Shown: positions 52,599-61,882 of the stretch, in pieces
Layout: each line of letters opens with the position of its first letter
How positions within the stretch are numbered: the stretch's first letter is position 1
Origin: Arcobacter sp. F2176
GTDB taxonomy: Bacteria > Campylobacterota > Campylobacteria > Campylobacterales > Arcobacteraceae
Assembly (NCBI RefSeq): GCF_004116465.1
Contig: NZ_PDJV01000012.1
Coordinates: forward strand, 1 to 64,000
Reading direction: 5' to 3'
Length of the DNA: 64,000 nucleotides
Notes under the pieces: generated by a model
The model's database searches: none
What the model was told of the DNA's origin: nothing
The model's input: only the letters and a program-made list of their open reading frames with translations
Program-made: the position numbers and the translations under genes

Positions 52599-55283
52599 TT
52601 ATGCTTTTAGTGGGTTGATTTTATCTGGGTTGATGTTATGTTTTTTCATAGCATCAGCTAAAATAGATTTTTTCAACTTACCATTTTTAACAAGTTGTGA
52701 TAAAGTAGTAAATACAATAAAGTCAGAATCAACTTCAAAGAAGCTTCTTAAGTTAGCTCTACTATCACTTCTACCAAATCCATCAGTTCCTAAAGCTTTG
52801 AAGCTACCTTTTAAATAAGGGCTGATTTGCTCAGAATATGATTTCATATAATCAGTTGCTGATATAAATATTGATTCTTCGTCATCACCTAATACTTGAG
52901 TCACATATGGAACTTTATCTTTTCCATTGATATCTAACATATTTGATCTTTCCACGTCTTGTGCATCTCTTGTTAATTCGTTGTAAGAAGTAACCGAGTA
53001 AATATCACTTGCAATTCCATAATCATCTGCCAATACTTTAGCAGCAGCTCTAACTTGTTGTAAAATTGAACCTGAACCTAATAAATTAACTTTATAGTTA
53101 TTTTTAGCTTTTACAGTCTCTAATTTATAAATACCTTTTTTGATACCTTCTTCAGCACCTTTTGGCATTGCTGGTTGGTGGTAATTTTCATTTAATGTTG
53201 TAATATAATAGAATACATCTTCTTGTGTTTCACCATACATTCTTCTAACACCATCTTGAACGATAACTGCAACTTCATAACCAAATGTTGGGTCATAAGT
53301 AACACAATTTGGAATAGTATTAGCAATAATATGAGAATGTCCATCTTCATGTTGTAAACCTTCACCATTAAGTGTAGTTCTACCAGATGTTCCACCGATT
53401 AAGAAACCTTTTGCTTTTTGATCTCCCGCTGCCCAACACATATCACCTGTTCTTTGGAATCCAAACATTGAGTAGAAAATATAAAATGGAATCATAGGAC
53501 AATCATTGATTGAGTATGAAGTAGCTGCTGCTATCCAAGAACCCATTGAACCTAACTCATTAATACCTTCTTGTAGTACTTGACCTTTTTTATCTTCTTT
53601 ATAGTATGCCACTTGATCTTTATCTTGTGGGATATATTTTTGACCTTCAGCTGCATAAATACCAAGTTGTCTAAACATACCTTCCATACCGAATGTTCTA
53701 GCTTCATCAGGAACGATAGGAACAATTCTTTTTCCGATTTGTTTATCTTTAACAAGTGTATTTAAAACTCTTACAAATGCCATAGTAGTAGAAATTTCTC
53801 TATCACCACTTCCTTGTAAAATAGCATCAAAAGCGCTCAATTCAGGAATAACAAGTTTTTCAGTAAAGGCTTCTCTTCTTTGAGGAACAAATCCACCAAG
53901 CGCAGCTCTTTTTTCTTTGATATATTTCATTTCTTCTGAATCTTCAGGTGGTAAGTAGTATGGTAATTTTTCAATTTCTTCATCAGTAACAGGAATATCA
54001 AATCTATCTCTAAATTGTCTTAAAGATTTTAAATCTACTTTTTTAACACCATGTGCAATATTTTTACCTTCAGCAGCTTCCCCCATACCGTAACCTTTTA
54101 CAGTCTTAGCTAAGATAACAGATGGTCTACCTTTAGTTTCATTTGCTTTTTTGTATGCTGCATAAACTTTAACTGGATCATGTCCACCTCTGTTTAACAT
54201 CCAAATTTCATCATCACTCATATTTTCTACAAGTTTTGCAGTTTCAGGGTATTTGTTGAAGAATTTTTCTCTTGTGTAAGCTCCACCTTTTTGTTTAAAG
54301 TTTTGGTACTCACCATCAACAGTCTCTTCCATAAGTTCTAGAAGTTTTCCAGATGTATCTTTAGCTAATAGTTCATCCCATTTGCTTCCCCAGATAACTT
54401 TAAGTACTTCCCATCCAGCACCTCTAAATTCACCTTCAAGTTCTTGGATAATTTTTCCATTTCCTCTAACAGGACCATCAAGTCTTTGTAAGTTACAGTT
54501 AATAACGAAGATTAAGTTTTCTAATCCTTCTCTTCCTGCAAGTCCAATTGCTCCTAATGATTCAGGTTCGTCACACTCACCATCACCCATGAAACAATAA
54601 ATCTTTTGATTAGAACAATCTTTGATTCCTCTATCAGTTAAGTATTTTAAAAATCTTGCTTGATAAATAGCTTGAATAGGTCCTAGTCCCATAGATACAG
54701 TTGGAAACTGCCAATATGTTGGCATAAGTCTAGGATGTGGATATGATGGTAAACCTTTTCCATGAACTTCTTGTCTGAAGTTATCCATTTGTTCTTGAGT
54801 AAGTCTTCCTTCTAGAAAACTTCTTGCATAGATACCTGGAGAGATATGTCCTTGGAAAAATATTAAATCTCCACCATCTTTTTCATTTGGTGCTTGAAAA
54901 AAGTGATTAAATCCAACATCATATAGTGTTGCAGAAGATTGAAAAGATGCGATGTGCCCACCTAATTCTAAATCTTTTTTAGAACCTCTTAAAACCATAA
55001 GTTGTGCATTCCATCTAATGATAGATCTTATTTTTCTCTCTAGTGATAAGTTACCTGGCATTTTAGGTTCTTGTTCTACTGGAATAGTATTCAAATAAGC
55101 AGTAGTCGCATTATATGGTAAATATGCTCCACTTCTTCTTGCTTTATCAATAAGTTTTTCCAAAAGAAAATGAGCTCTTTCGCTTCCTTCTTCTTCAATA
55201 ACTGCTTCTAAAGCATCAATCCATTCTTGTGTTTCTTGCGGATCAAGATCTTTCAAGACATCGTTTAAGTTTTCAACTGACAT
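52599..55283 (-). CDS. aceE: pyruvate dehydrogenase E1, homodimeric type
   Basis: An 894-residue E1 of the single-chain AceE type, which decarboxylates pyruvate with thiamine diphosphate. FMGDGECDEPES is the ThDP/Mg motif (GDGxxxE). HIASFQSSATLYDVGFNHFFQ near residue 107 and EARTFGMEGMFRQLGIYA are typical of AceE. First gene of the aceE-aceF-lpd operon, divergent from the lipoate ligase gene. Confidence 0.96.
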   Translation of the reverse strand: MSVENLNDVLKDLDPQETQEWIDALEAVIEEEGSERAHFLLEKLIDKARRSGAYLPYNATTAYLNTIPVEQEPKMPGNLSLERKIRSIIRWNAQLMVLRGSKKDLELGGHIASFQSSATLYDVGFNHFFQAPNEKDGGDLIFFQGHISPGIYARSFLEGRLTQEQMDNFRQEVHGKGLPSYPHPRLMPTYWQFPTVSMGLGPIQAIYQARFLKYLTDRGIKDCSNQKIYCFMGDGECDEPESLGAIGLAGREGLENLIFVINCNLQRLDGPVRGNGKIIQELEGEFRGAGWEVLKVIWGSKWDELLAKDTSGKLLELMEETVDGEYQNFKQKGGAYTREKFFNKYPETAKLVENMSDDEIWMLNRGGHDPVKVYAAYKKANETKGRPSVILAKTVKGYGMGEAAEGKNIAHGVKKVDLKSLRQFRDRFDIPVTDEEIEKLPYYLPPEDSEEMKYIKEKRAALGGFVPQRREAFTEKLVIPELSAFDAILQGSGDREISTTMAFVRVLNTLVKDKQIGKRIVPIVPDEARTFGMEGMFRQLGIYAAEGQKYIPQDKDQVAYYKEDKKGQVLQEGINELGSMGSWIAAATSYSINDCPMIPFYIFYSMFGFQRTGDMCWAAGDQKAKGFLIGGTSGRTTLNGEGLQHEDGHSHIIANTIPNCVTYDPTFGYEVAVIVQDGVRRMYGETQEDVFYYITTLNENYHQPAMPKGAEEGIKKGIYKLETVKAKNNYKVNLLGSGSILQQVRAAAKVLADDYGIASDIYSVTSYNELTRDAQDVERSNMLDINGKDKVPYVTQVLGDDEESIFISATDYMKSYSEQISPYLKGSFKALGTDGFGRSDSRANLRSFFEVDSDFIVFTTLSQLVKNGKLKKSILADAMKKHNINPDKINPLKA

Positions 55284-55609
55284 TTAGTAATCCTTGTTAG
55301 ATTTTTTAATAGAAATTGCGATTTTCTCTATATTTACTGGTGAACATATGTCCAAAATGTAAAAATAATGTAAGCCCATTATCGAGTGTATCGAATTGTG
55401 GTCATATGGTACTTATTTTTACTTAACATATACTTATCAGAAAAATTAATTTTTTCATTTAAGTTATATTAGAAATATTATCAAATATAATGAAAAAACA
55501 ACAAATTTTAGTCTATTTTACTAGAAAATTATGTTAAAAATATGTAAAATATTAATTAAAATTTAAGTTTAAGATAAAAATAATTATTTTTTGCTTAGAA
55601 AAGGTTTCT
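55284..55609. other. divergent control region between aceE and the lipoate ligase gene
   Basis: A 326-base AT-rich region without an open gene. It must hold promoters in both directions. I looked for a PdhR-type box and found no convincing symmetric match. Nothing else is seen. Confidence 0.5.
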
Positions 55610-56374
55610 ATGATTGAAGAAAAAAGCTCGTTTAGAGTTATAAAAGATGGTGAAAATTCTGCTAGGGTAAATATGGCAACAGATGATGCATTAATATCAT
55701 CTTTTGAAGAAAATGATAAAGCTATTTTAAGAGTTTATCATTGGAGTAAATCATTTACTATAGGGGTTTCACAGGACTTTTCTTCTTATTCATTTTGTGA
55801 TGAGTATAATGGTAATTATGCTAAGCGAGTTACTGGTGGTGGAGTACTATTTCATGGTCATGATTTATCATACTCACTAGTCATACCAACACCTATGCTA
55901 AAAAGTTACAATATTAAACAATCATATGAGCTGATTTGTTATTTTTTGCTAAATTTTTACAAAAAATTGGGTCTAAAAACGAGTTTTGCTAAGGATGATG
56001 AGGGTGTAAATCTATCTAAAAATGAGTTTTGTCAAGTGGGTTATGAAGCTTATGATATTTTGGTAAATAGACAAAAAATTGGTGGAAATGCACAAAGAAG
56101 AACAAAAAAAGTAATATTTCAACACGGTTCAATTCCTTTATACAGTGTGAAAAAAAGTAACACAAATTTAGAAAATGAAAACAGTATTGATGAAAGATTT
56201 GGAATCAGCTTAGAAGATTTAAATATAAATTTAACATATGAAGAAGCAAAGAATTTATTGATAGAATCTTTTAATGAAAGTTTTAAAGTAGAATTGATAA
56301 ATTCACAATTAAATGAGAAAGAAAAAAAGAAAAAAAAAGAGTTATTAAAGGATAAATATGACTATGCCAAGTAA
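55610..56374 (+). CDS. lipoate-protein ligase family protein
   Basis: A 254-residue LplA/LipM/LipB-superfamily protein. RVTGGGVLFHGHDLSYSLV and KIGGNAQRRTKKVIFQHGS (with the lysine that contacts lipoyl-AMP) are clear. It attaches lipoate or octanoate to E2-type domains, here presumably those of the adjacent PDH complex. It overlaps lipA by 17 bases. Whether it is an octanoyltransferase or a lipoate ligase is not decided from sequence. Confidence 0.85.
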   Translation: MIEEKSSFRVIKDGENSARVNMATDDALISSFEENDKAILRVYHWSKSFTIGVSQDFSSYSFCDEYNGNYAKRVTGGGVLFHGHDLSYSLVIPTPMLKSYNIKQSYELICYFLLNFYKKLGLKTSFAKDDEGVNLSKNEFCQVGYEAYDILVNRQKIGGNAQRRTKKVIFQHGSIPLYSVKKSNTNLENENSIDERFGISLEDLNINLTYEEAKNLLIESFNESFKVELINSQLNEKEKKKKKELLKDKYDYAK

Positions 56375-57275
56375 TATGGAATTTGCTGAGAAAAAAGTAA
56401 ATTTCAAAAAACCAGAATGGTTAAGAAAAAAATTAACACCAAGTGCACAAATAGAGATGGAAAATCTTTTAAAAGATGTGGGTGGATTACATACAATATG
56501 CCAAGAGGCAAAATGTCCAAATATAAGTGAGTGTTTTGCAAAGAAAAATGCAACATTTCTTATTTTGGGAGATATTTGTACAAGAAGATGTTCATACTGT
56601 AATGTAAAAACTGGACTTCCAACTGAAGTTGATTTAAGTGAGATACAAAAAGTTACTACTTCTGTAAAACACCTTGGACTTAAATTTGTAGTAATTACAA
56701 GTCCTGCTAGAGATGATTTAAAAGATGGTGGAGCACAACAATTTTATAGGGTGACAAAAGATATTTTAGAAAAATGTCCCGGAACTCAAGTGGAAATTCT
56801 AATCCCTGATTTTAAAGCACGAGAAGAATCACTTCAAACTGTTATTGATTCTGGGGCTGTTATTATTGGACATAATATTGAAACGGTTCCTCGATTTTAT
56901 AAAATCAGAAAAAATGCTTCATATGAAAGATCACTTCAAGTATTAAAAAGATTAAAAGAACTTGGTGGCGATAAAATCAAAACTAAATCAGCTCTTATGG
57001 TTGGACTTGGAGAGACTGAAGAAGAGATGGTACAAGTATTTAAAGACCTAGTTGCTGTTGGCTGTAAGTTTTTAAGTATTGGGCAATATTTAGCGCCAAG
57101 TGGAGATTATGCAAAAGTTATTGAGTATGTAAAACCTGAGCAATTTGCAAGATATAAAGAACTTGCTATGGATTTAGGATTTGAATTTGTACACTCAACT
57201 CCATATGCTAGAAGTTCTTATTTGGCACATGAATATTTAGGTCATGAGAGTGCTAACAAAGATTTACTAAAATAA
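56358..57275 (+). CDS. lipA: lipoyl synthase LipA
   Basis: A 305-residue radical-SAM enzyme that inserts two sulfurs into the octanoyl group. The auxiliary cluster Cys48, Cys53 and Cys59 (CQEAKCPNISEC) and the SAM cluster Cys74, Cys78 and Cys81 (CTRRCSYC) are present. The start overlaps the lipoate ligase gene by 17 bases. AAAGGATAA precedes it. With the ligase it provides lipoyl groups to the PDH complex. Confidence 0.95.
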   Translation: MTMPSNMEFAEKKVNFKKPEWLRKKLTPSAQIEMENLLKDVGGLHTICQEAKCPNISECFAKKNATFLILGDICTRRCSYCNVKTGLPTEVDLSEIQKVTTSVKHLGLKFVVITSPARDDLKDGGAQQFYRVTKDILEKCPGTQVEILIPDFKAREESLQTVIDSGAVIIGHNIETVPRFYKIRKNASYERSLQVLKRLKELGGDKIKTKSALMVGLGETEEEMVQVFKDLVAVGCKFLSIGQYLAPSGDYAKVIEYVKPEQFARYKELAMDLGFEFVHSTPYARSSYLAHEYLGHESANKDLLK

Positions 57276-57310
57276 TATGATGATATAATCCTTCAAATAA
57301 AAAAGGATAA

Positions 57311-58384
57311 ATCATCAATCTAATTGGACTTGATTACATAAATCAAAAAGATAAAGAGTTAGTTGAACTCTTTATCTCTTCTAAAACTACTAAAAAATAT
57401 ATTTTAGGTATAAATAAACTTACAAAATCAGTATTAAAACATATAGAAGTAGCTGGAATAATTGATGACTTTACAAGAGTTCAAAGTTCTCGAAAAAAAA
57501 CAGTTCTCAAAATAGAAGATGTTCCAAAAGATGCTTTGATATTATCAACATCAAGTGGAAGTCCCCTCGAAGTAAAAAATGGCCTTGATAAAATGGGTTT
57601 TAAAAATATAAATTATCTCGCTCTTTGCAAATATAGTGATTTACAATTAGCTAGTCCTGATTTTATAGATGATTTTAAAGATGACTTTATAAATAACAAG
57701 CTTGAGTATGAAAATACTTATAATCTTTTAGCTGATGATAAATCAAAAGAAATATTTGAAAAGATAATTAATTTTAAAATATCTTATGACTTAACTTTTA
57801 TGCAAGGTTTTAGAAACGACCACGAAAGCCAATATTTTGATAAAGAGATAATCCCAAAGATTAAAAATATAAGATTTGTAGATGGTGGTGGATATGTGGG
57901 AGATACTTTAAAAGAGATTATTAAAAACTATCCAGACTTTGAAAAAATATATTGTGTAGAACCAAATGCTTTACACATAAATATAGCAAAAAGAGATTTT
58001 GGAAATATTGATAATATAGAGTTTATAAATTGTGGACTTGGAAGTGAAAAAATAGTAAACCAGATAAAAGAAGAGTTACAAAATAATTGTGCCCATGATT
58101 ATCAAGCTACAAATATAAACAGTATAGATAATCTAATAAGCCAAAAAGTTGATTATATAAAATTAGATATCGAAGGTGCAGAGCAAGATACAATAATTGG
58201 GGCAAAAAATACAATAAAAAAATACAAACCCATACTTGCAATTTGTATATATCATAAAGCACAAGATTGGTATAAAGTTCCCCAGTTAGTCTTAGATATA
58301 GAAAGTGACTATGATATTTATCTAAGACATTATATGGAAGGTATATACGAAACTGTTATGTATTTTATTCCCAAATTTAAATAA
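57311..58384 (+). CDS. FkbM-type methyltransferase with non-standard start codon
   Basis: From the first standard start (TTG, 57536) the product is 282 residues with an FkbM methyltransferase core: FVDGGGYVGDTLKEII (SAM site), YCVEPN, and DYIKLDIEGAEQD. However, 75 further codons upstream (57311-57535) are open in the same frame and look coding: YILGINKLTKSVLKHIEVAGIIDD resembles the Rossmann-like N-terminal region seen in this family. No ATG, GTG or TTG exists there. An ATC at 57311 or 57314 follows AAAAGGATAA at good spacing. Translation may start at ATC, or the ATG has been lost. Methyl acceptor unknown. Confidence 0.75.
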   Translation: MINLIGLDYINQKDKELVELFISSKTTKKYILGINKLTKSVLKHIEVAGIIDDFTRVQSSRKKTVLKIEDVPKDALILSTSSGSPLEVKNGLDKMGFKNINYLALCKYSDLQLASPDFIDDFKDDFINNKLEYENTYNLLADDKSKEIFEKIINFKISYDLTFMQGFRNDHESQYFDKEIIPKIKNIRFVDGGGYVGDTLKEIIKNYPDFEKIYCVEPNALHINIAKRDFGNIDNIEFINCGLGSEKIVNQIKEELQNNCAHDYQATNINSIDNLISQKVDYIKLDIEGAEQDTIIGAKNTIKKYKPILAICIYHKAQDWYKVPQLVLDIESDYDIYLRHYMEGIYETVMYFIPKFK

Positions 58385-58386
58385 GC

Positions 58387-59172
58387 CTAAATAAGTTTAA
58401 AAAATCTAAATACCTTTGTTTGAATAAATATAAGTAGAGCAGAACTACAAAAACCAAGTATCGTACCCTCCACAACTCCAATAGTTGGATATGTTAAATA
58501 TACTACATAAGAATAAACAATAATACTAGTAAGTCCAAATGGGGTGTTTTTTATGATGGTTCTAGCTTGTAAATTACTATGATTGAAATGTATTATTAAA
58601 AGCAAAGGTAAAAGAATAGTTGGGAATGATGAAAAGATACCTGCAATACTTGCTGGAACATATTTAGGTAAATTTGAGATTATTAAGAAAATGATTAATG
58701 TAAGTATACTTCTTATTACTAAATCATAGATTGAGACTTTTGATATCTTTACGATTTTATGATCTTCTTTTTTTGAAAAATATATAGCACTAATAATTAA
58801 AAGTGTAAAGATAATTAGTGGAGTGAAAATTATATGTGGTGGAATAAAAGATAAGATAAAGGCAATTATTAAATATGAAATAAAAGAGATAACTAAACTC
58901 AAAATTACTTCAAATTTTCCAGTATAAAAGGTACTAATATAATAACCAATAGAAAAAGCCAAGGCTGCAAAAAGACCATGTATATTATACAAAGCAGTCT
59001 CTTTTACATAATTTACCCCATACTCTATAGCAAAAAATATTAAGGTAATAGAACTACCAAGAGGAAGCCCTGAAAGTAGGCCAGAGAGTTTTGGACTAAC
59101 TTTTTCAGCAATTACTGTCAGACTTAAAACTAAAGCAATAACTGTAATAGCTTTTAATACAAATATTTCCAT
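58387..59172 (-). CDS. integral membrane protein with two related halves
   Basis: A 261-residue polytopic protein, about eight to ten helices. Each half carries a similar element: KLSGLLSGLPLGSSITL in the first and ASIAGIFSSFPTILLPL in the second. This suggests an internal duplication, as in GlpM/DUF3147-like proteins. Function unknown. It is convergent with the FkbM gene (2-base gap). Confidence 0.65.
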   Translation of the reverse strand: MEIFVLKAITVIALVLSLTVIAEKVSPKLSGLLSGLPLGSSITLIFFAIEYGVNYVKETALYNIHGLFAALAFSIGYYISTFYTGKFEVILSLVISFISYLIIAFILSFIPPHIIFTPLIIFTLLIISAIYFSKKEDHKIVKISKVSIYDLVIRSILTLIIFLIISNLPKYVPASIAGIFSSFPTILLPLLLIIHFNHSNLQARTIIKNTPFGLTSIIVYSYVVYLTYPTIGVVEGTILGFCSSALLIFIQTKVFRFFKLI

Positions 59173-59276
59173 TTAAATCTCTCTTTTATAGATATCTTTA
59201 GAATAATAGCCTGAAATATATAAATAAATAGTTTTATAAGATTTTGATATACTACAAAATAAATAAAAGGAAAAAA

Positions 59277-59471
59277 ATGGCAGATGGTAAAAAACGTTTT
59301 GATGTAAAAATTGGAGCAAAGGTAAATATAGTTTTAAAACAAGATCAAAGAAGTGGAAATCTAACTCAAGGGATAGTTAAAAATATCTTAACAAATTCTC
59401 CTACTCATCCCCATGGTATAAAAGTAAGACTACAAGATGGTCAAGTGGGAAGAGTGCAAGAAATCTTATAA
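59277..59471 (+). CDS. YwbE-family protein
   Basis: A 64-residue protein of the YwbE family: VKIGAKVNIVLKQDQRSGNLTQGIVKNILTNSPTHPHGIKVRL is diagnostic. Function unknown. The ATG at 59277 with AAAAGG upstream is chosen rather than an in-frame TTG at 59244. It overlaps the DUF188 gene by one base. Confidence 0.88.
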   Translation: MADGKKRFDVKIGAKVNIVLKQDQRSGNLTQGIVKNILTNSPTHPHGIKVRLQDGQVGRVQEIL

Positions 59472-59914
59472 TGAAACTTTTTATAGATGGAGATGCTTTT
59501 CCTAATATGTTAAAACCTATAGTTTTAAGAGCCATTGAAAAAAAAGGCTTAGAGACTTTAGTTTTTGCAAATAAAAAAATAGATATAGGAAAATCAAAAT
59601 ATGTGAAATATATCATCGTGGATTTGGGAGCAGATGAAGCTGATAATAAAATTGTTTATGAGGTTTCAAAAGATGATTTGGTTATAACAGCTGATATTCC
59701 CTTAGCTTCTAGAGTAATAGAAAAAGAAGCCCATGCTATTGATCATAGAGGTGAAACCTATACAGATGATAATATCAAACAATATTTAGCCATAAGAAAC
59801 TTGATGCAAAGTATAAGAGATGCAGGAGAGATGACAAAAGGACCACCACCTTTTAATAAAAAAGATGTACAAAAGTTTGCAAGTTCTTTAAATGCCTTTT
59901 TACAAAAAATTTAA
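59471..59914 (+). CDS. YaiI/YqxD-family (DUF188) protein
   Basis: A 147-residue PIN-like protein. LFIDGDAFPNML at the N-terminus, then LGADEADNKIVYEV, DLVITADIPLAS and HRGETYTDDNI match the DUF188 family. Possibly a metal-dependent nuclease fold; activity unproven. It starts at the last base of ywbE's stop and ends overlapping the convergent EEP gene by four bases. Confidence 0.88.
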   Translation: MKLFIDGDAFPNMLKPIVLRAIEKKGLETLVFANKKIDIGKSKYVKYIIVDLGADEADNKIVYEVSKDDLVITADIPLASRVIEKEAHAIDHRGETYTDDNIKQYLAIRNLMQSIRDAGEMTKGPPPFNKKDVQKFASSLNAFLQKI

Positions 59915-60888
59915 TCAATATCTATCTCACATACAACTTGAGCATGATCACTCTCTTCAAGTGAACCATTTTGATTTCTTTTTAGGTGCTCATCAAATAC
60001 TTTGTAAGAGATAATCTTGTCTTTTAAGTCATTTGATACAAAAATATAATCTATGACATTGCCATCTGCGAAATGATAACTTGTGGGTGTCCTTTCTATG
60101 CTTTTTTGTTCAGGATGTGGATTATAAATCTCTTCTTCATGGTGATAATAAGCATCAAAAAGTATGTATTTATCATCTTGAGATTCTTCATGATAAGCTT
60201 TGTTGCATAATGCATCAATCGTCATAGAAAATTCTTTGTCATTTAAATCACATAAAAATATTGTAGGTATTTTTGACTCTTTGATTTCCATATAAAGGGA
60301 AGATGCTTCTATTAGTCTTTGTTTTAAAACACTTGAAAAATCATTCTCTAAGGCGATTTTTGTCTTTTCAATTTTCTCTTTTAATGGAGTACCTTCTTTA
60401 AAGATATATTCAAACTCATTAAGTCTATTTGATTTGAGATGATTTACATAAACAGCTATTTTTGTTTTGTTTGGGAGTTCTATTATGGCTTTTATTGGAA
60501 CTCTTGAAAAGGCAAATTTATCTTTAAAGTTGTGTTTTCTTATACTAGGTACATCATATCTAACATTTTTGTTTGAGATAATTGGAAACCTAGAAGCAAG
60601 GGCTAAAACTGTAGTTTTATATATAGTTGGATTTTTTGTATTTGTCTTTGGCTTATCCACACTTAAAAAGTGTTCATAACCTAACTCTTTACAGAGTTCT
60701 TTTAACTCTTCTATTGAAAATACTTCTTGAAAACCGATAATATCAGCATCTAAAAGTTTGATTTGATCTTTTATCCAAGTTACTTTTCTTTCCCATTGTT
60801 CTTTTGTAAATCTGTCTTTTTTGAAGTACCAAGAAAAAGGAGGAGCTGTAAATTGAAATAGATTGAAAGTAGCAAATTTAATATTCAT
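59911..60888 (-). CDS. endonuclease/exonuclease/phosphatase-family protein
   Basis: A 325-residue EEP-fold enzyme with FATFNLFQFTAPPF, IGFQEVF (catalytic Glu), VYVNHLKSN and FLCDLNDKEF, and a C-terminal ESDHAQV (Asp-His). It hydrolyses phosphodiester or phosphoester bonds; substrate unknown. No signal peptide. Its 5' end overlaps a possible longer reading frame of the DUF234 gene. Confidence 0.85.
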   Translation of the reverse strand: MNIKFATFNLFQFTAPPFSWYFKKDRFTKEQWERKVTWIKDQIKLLDADIIGFQEVFSIEELKELCKELGYEHFLSVDKPKTNTKNPTIYKTTVLALASRFPIISNKNVRYDVPSIRKHNFKDKFAFSRVPIKAIIELPNKTKIAVYVNHLKSNRLNEFEYIFKEGTPLKEKIEKTKIALENDFSSVLKQRLIEASSLYMEIKESKIPTIFLCDLNDKEFSMTIDALCNKAYHEESQDDKYILFDAYYHHEEEIYNPHPEQKSIERTPTSYHFADGNVIDYIFVSNDLKDKIISYKVFDEHLKRNQNGSLEESDHAQVVCEIDID

Positions 60889-60967
60889 AAAGTTATTATA
60901 TCTGATTTATGTTATAATCCCAAAAACAATTAAAGGCTTTATTATAATACTTAATACTAAAACAATA

Positions 60968-61825
60968 TTGGAGCAATTTCAATATTTCTGTAAACAAAAC
61001 AATCCAAAAGATATGGAAACTGCACTAAATTATTTTGCCATATTTGGTGGACTTGATATAAAAATCGATACTACTAAACCACTTGGTAAACTAATAGAGC
61101 GACATATTTTAGATGAATATTATGACTTACAAGAGTATATTTCAAAACTGACAAAAAACTCTTTGCCATACTATAAAGTTCTAACTGGTATTGCTTTAGG
61201 TGATAGAAGAATTAATAGTGCATTTAAAAGAGCAGATGTAGAATATGACGAAGGAATAAAAGCTTTACACGACCTAGAAGAGTTAGAAGTTATTTATACT
61301 GAAACTTCTATTGACCATCTAACAAATAAATTTGAAGATAATGATGTGGCTGATAAGTTATTATTCAATGCTCCATTTTTAAGATTTTGGTTTGCCTTTG
61401 TATCTCCACTTTATAGGGGAATCGCAAGAACTGAATATAAAGAGTTTTTTGAGCGATTTAACAACTACAATGCAGAATTTATGCAACTAATCTTTGAGCA
61501 ATTAAGTCATGAGTATGTAAAAGAACTTTTTAAAGATGATGCAATAGAAGAGATTGGAAGATATTGGGATGAAAAAGATGAGATAAATCTTGTCGCAGAA
61601 ACTGAAACAGGAAAGATAATTGTCGGTTCTTGTAAATATACAAATAGTAAGATGAAAAAAACAGAACTTACAAGACTAAAAGAACTTTGTGAAAAGTTAG
61701 AGATAGTCCCTGATTATGTTTTACTATTTTCAAAAAGTGGTTTCACAAATGAAGTGAAAGCCTTGAAAAGTGATGGAGTAAAACTCTTCACAGTAAAGAG
61801 CCTAAAAGCCATTTTAGAAGCATAA
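60968..61825 (+). CDS. DUF234-domain protein without its ATPase
   Basis: A 285-residue protein. The central and C-terminal part (LRFWFAFVSPLYRGIARTEYKEFFE, then EIGRYWDEKDEINLVAETETGKIIVGSCKY) is DUF234, normally the C-terminal half of an archaeal-type ATPase. No P-loop is present. The start is proposed at TTG 60968; an upstream ATG at 60863 would lie within the divergent EEP gene. TATAAT hexamers are at 60913 and 60943. The DE and K residues near the end resemble a nuclease-like site. Confidence 0.7.
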   Translation: MEQFQYFCKQNNPKDMETALNYFAIFGGLDIKIDTTKPLGKLIERHILDEYYDLQEYISKLTKNSLPYYKVLTGIALGDRRINSAFKRADVEYDEGIKALHDLEELEVIYTETSIDHLTNKFEDNDVADKLLFNAPFLRFWFAFVSPLYRGIARTEYKEFFERFNNYNAEFMQLIFEQLSHEYVKELFKDDAIEEIGRYWDEKDEINLVAETETGKIIVGSCKYTNSKMKKTELTRLKELCEKLEIVPDYVLLFSKSGFTNEVKALKSDGVKLFTVKSLKAILEA

Positions 61826-61835
61826 AACTTTTTTA

Positions 61836-61880
61836 GTTCAGATACTCTAAATAAAGAGTATACTGAACCTTGAAAGGTTC
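61836..61880 (+). promoter_or_regulatory. two overlapping hairpins before the methyltransferase gene
   Basis: GTTCAGATACTCT (61836-61848) pairs with AGAGTATACTGAAC (61855-61868), with one bulge. GAACCTT (61865-61871) pairs with AAGGTTC (61874-61880), which includes the ribosome site AAAGG. The two stems share GAAC at 61865-61868 and so cannot form together. Confidence 0.55.
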
Positions 61881-61882
61881 TT

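Noticed and set aside
55284-55609. PdhR-type operator upstream of aceE
   Set aside because: GGTCATATGGTAC near 55402 looks suggestive but is not symmetric in the way of a PdhR box.
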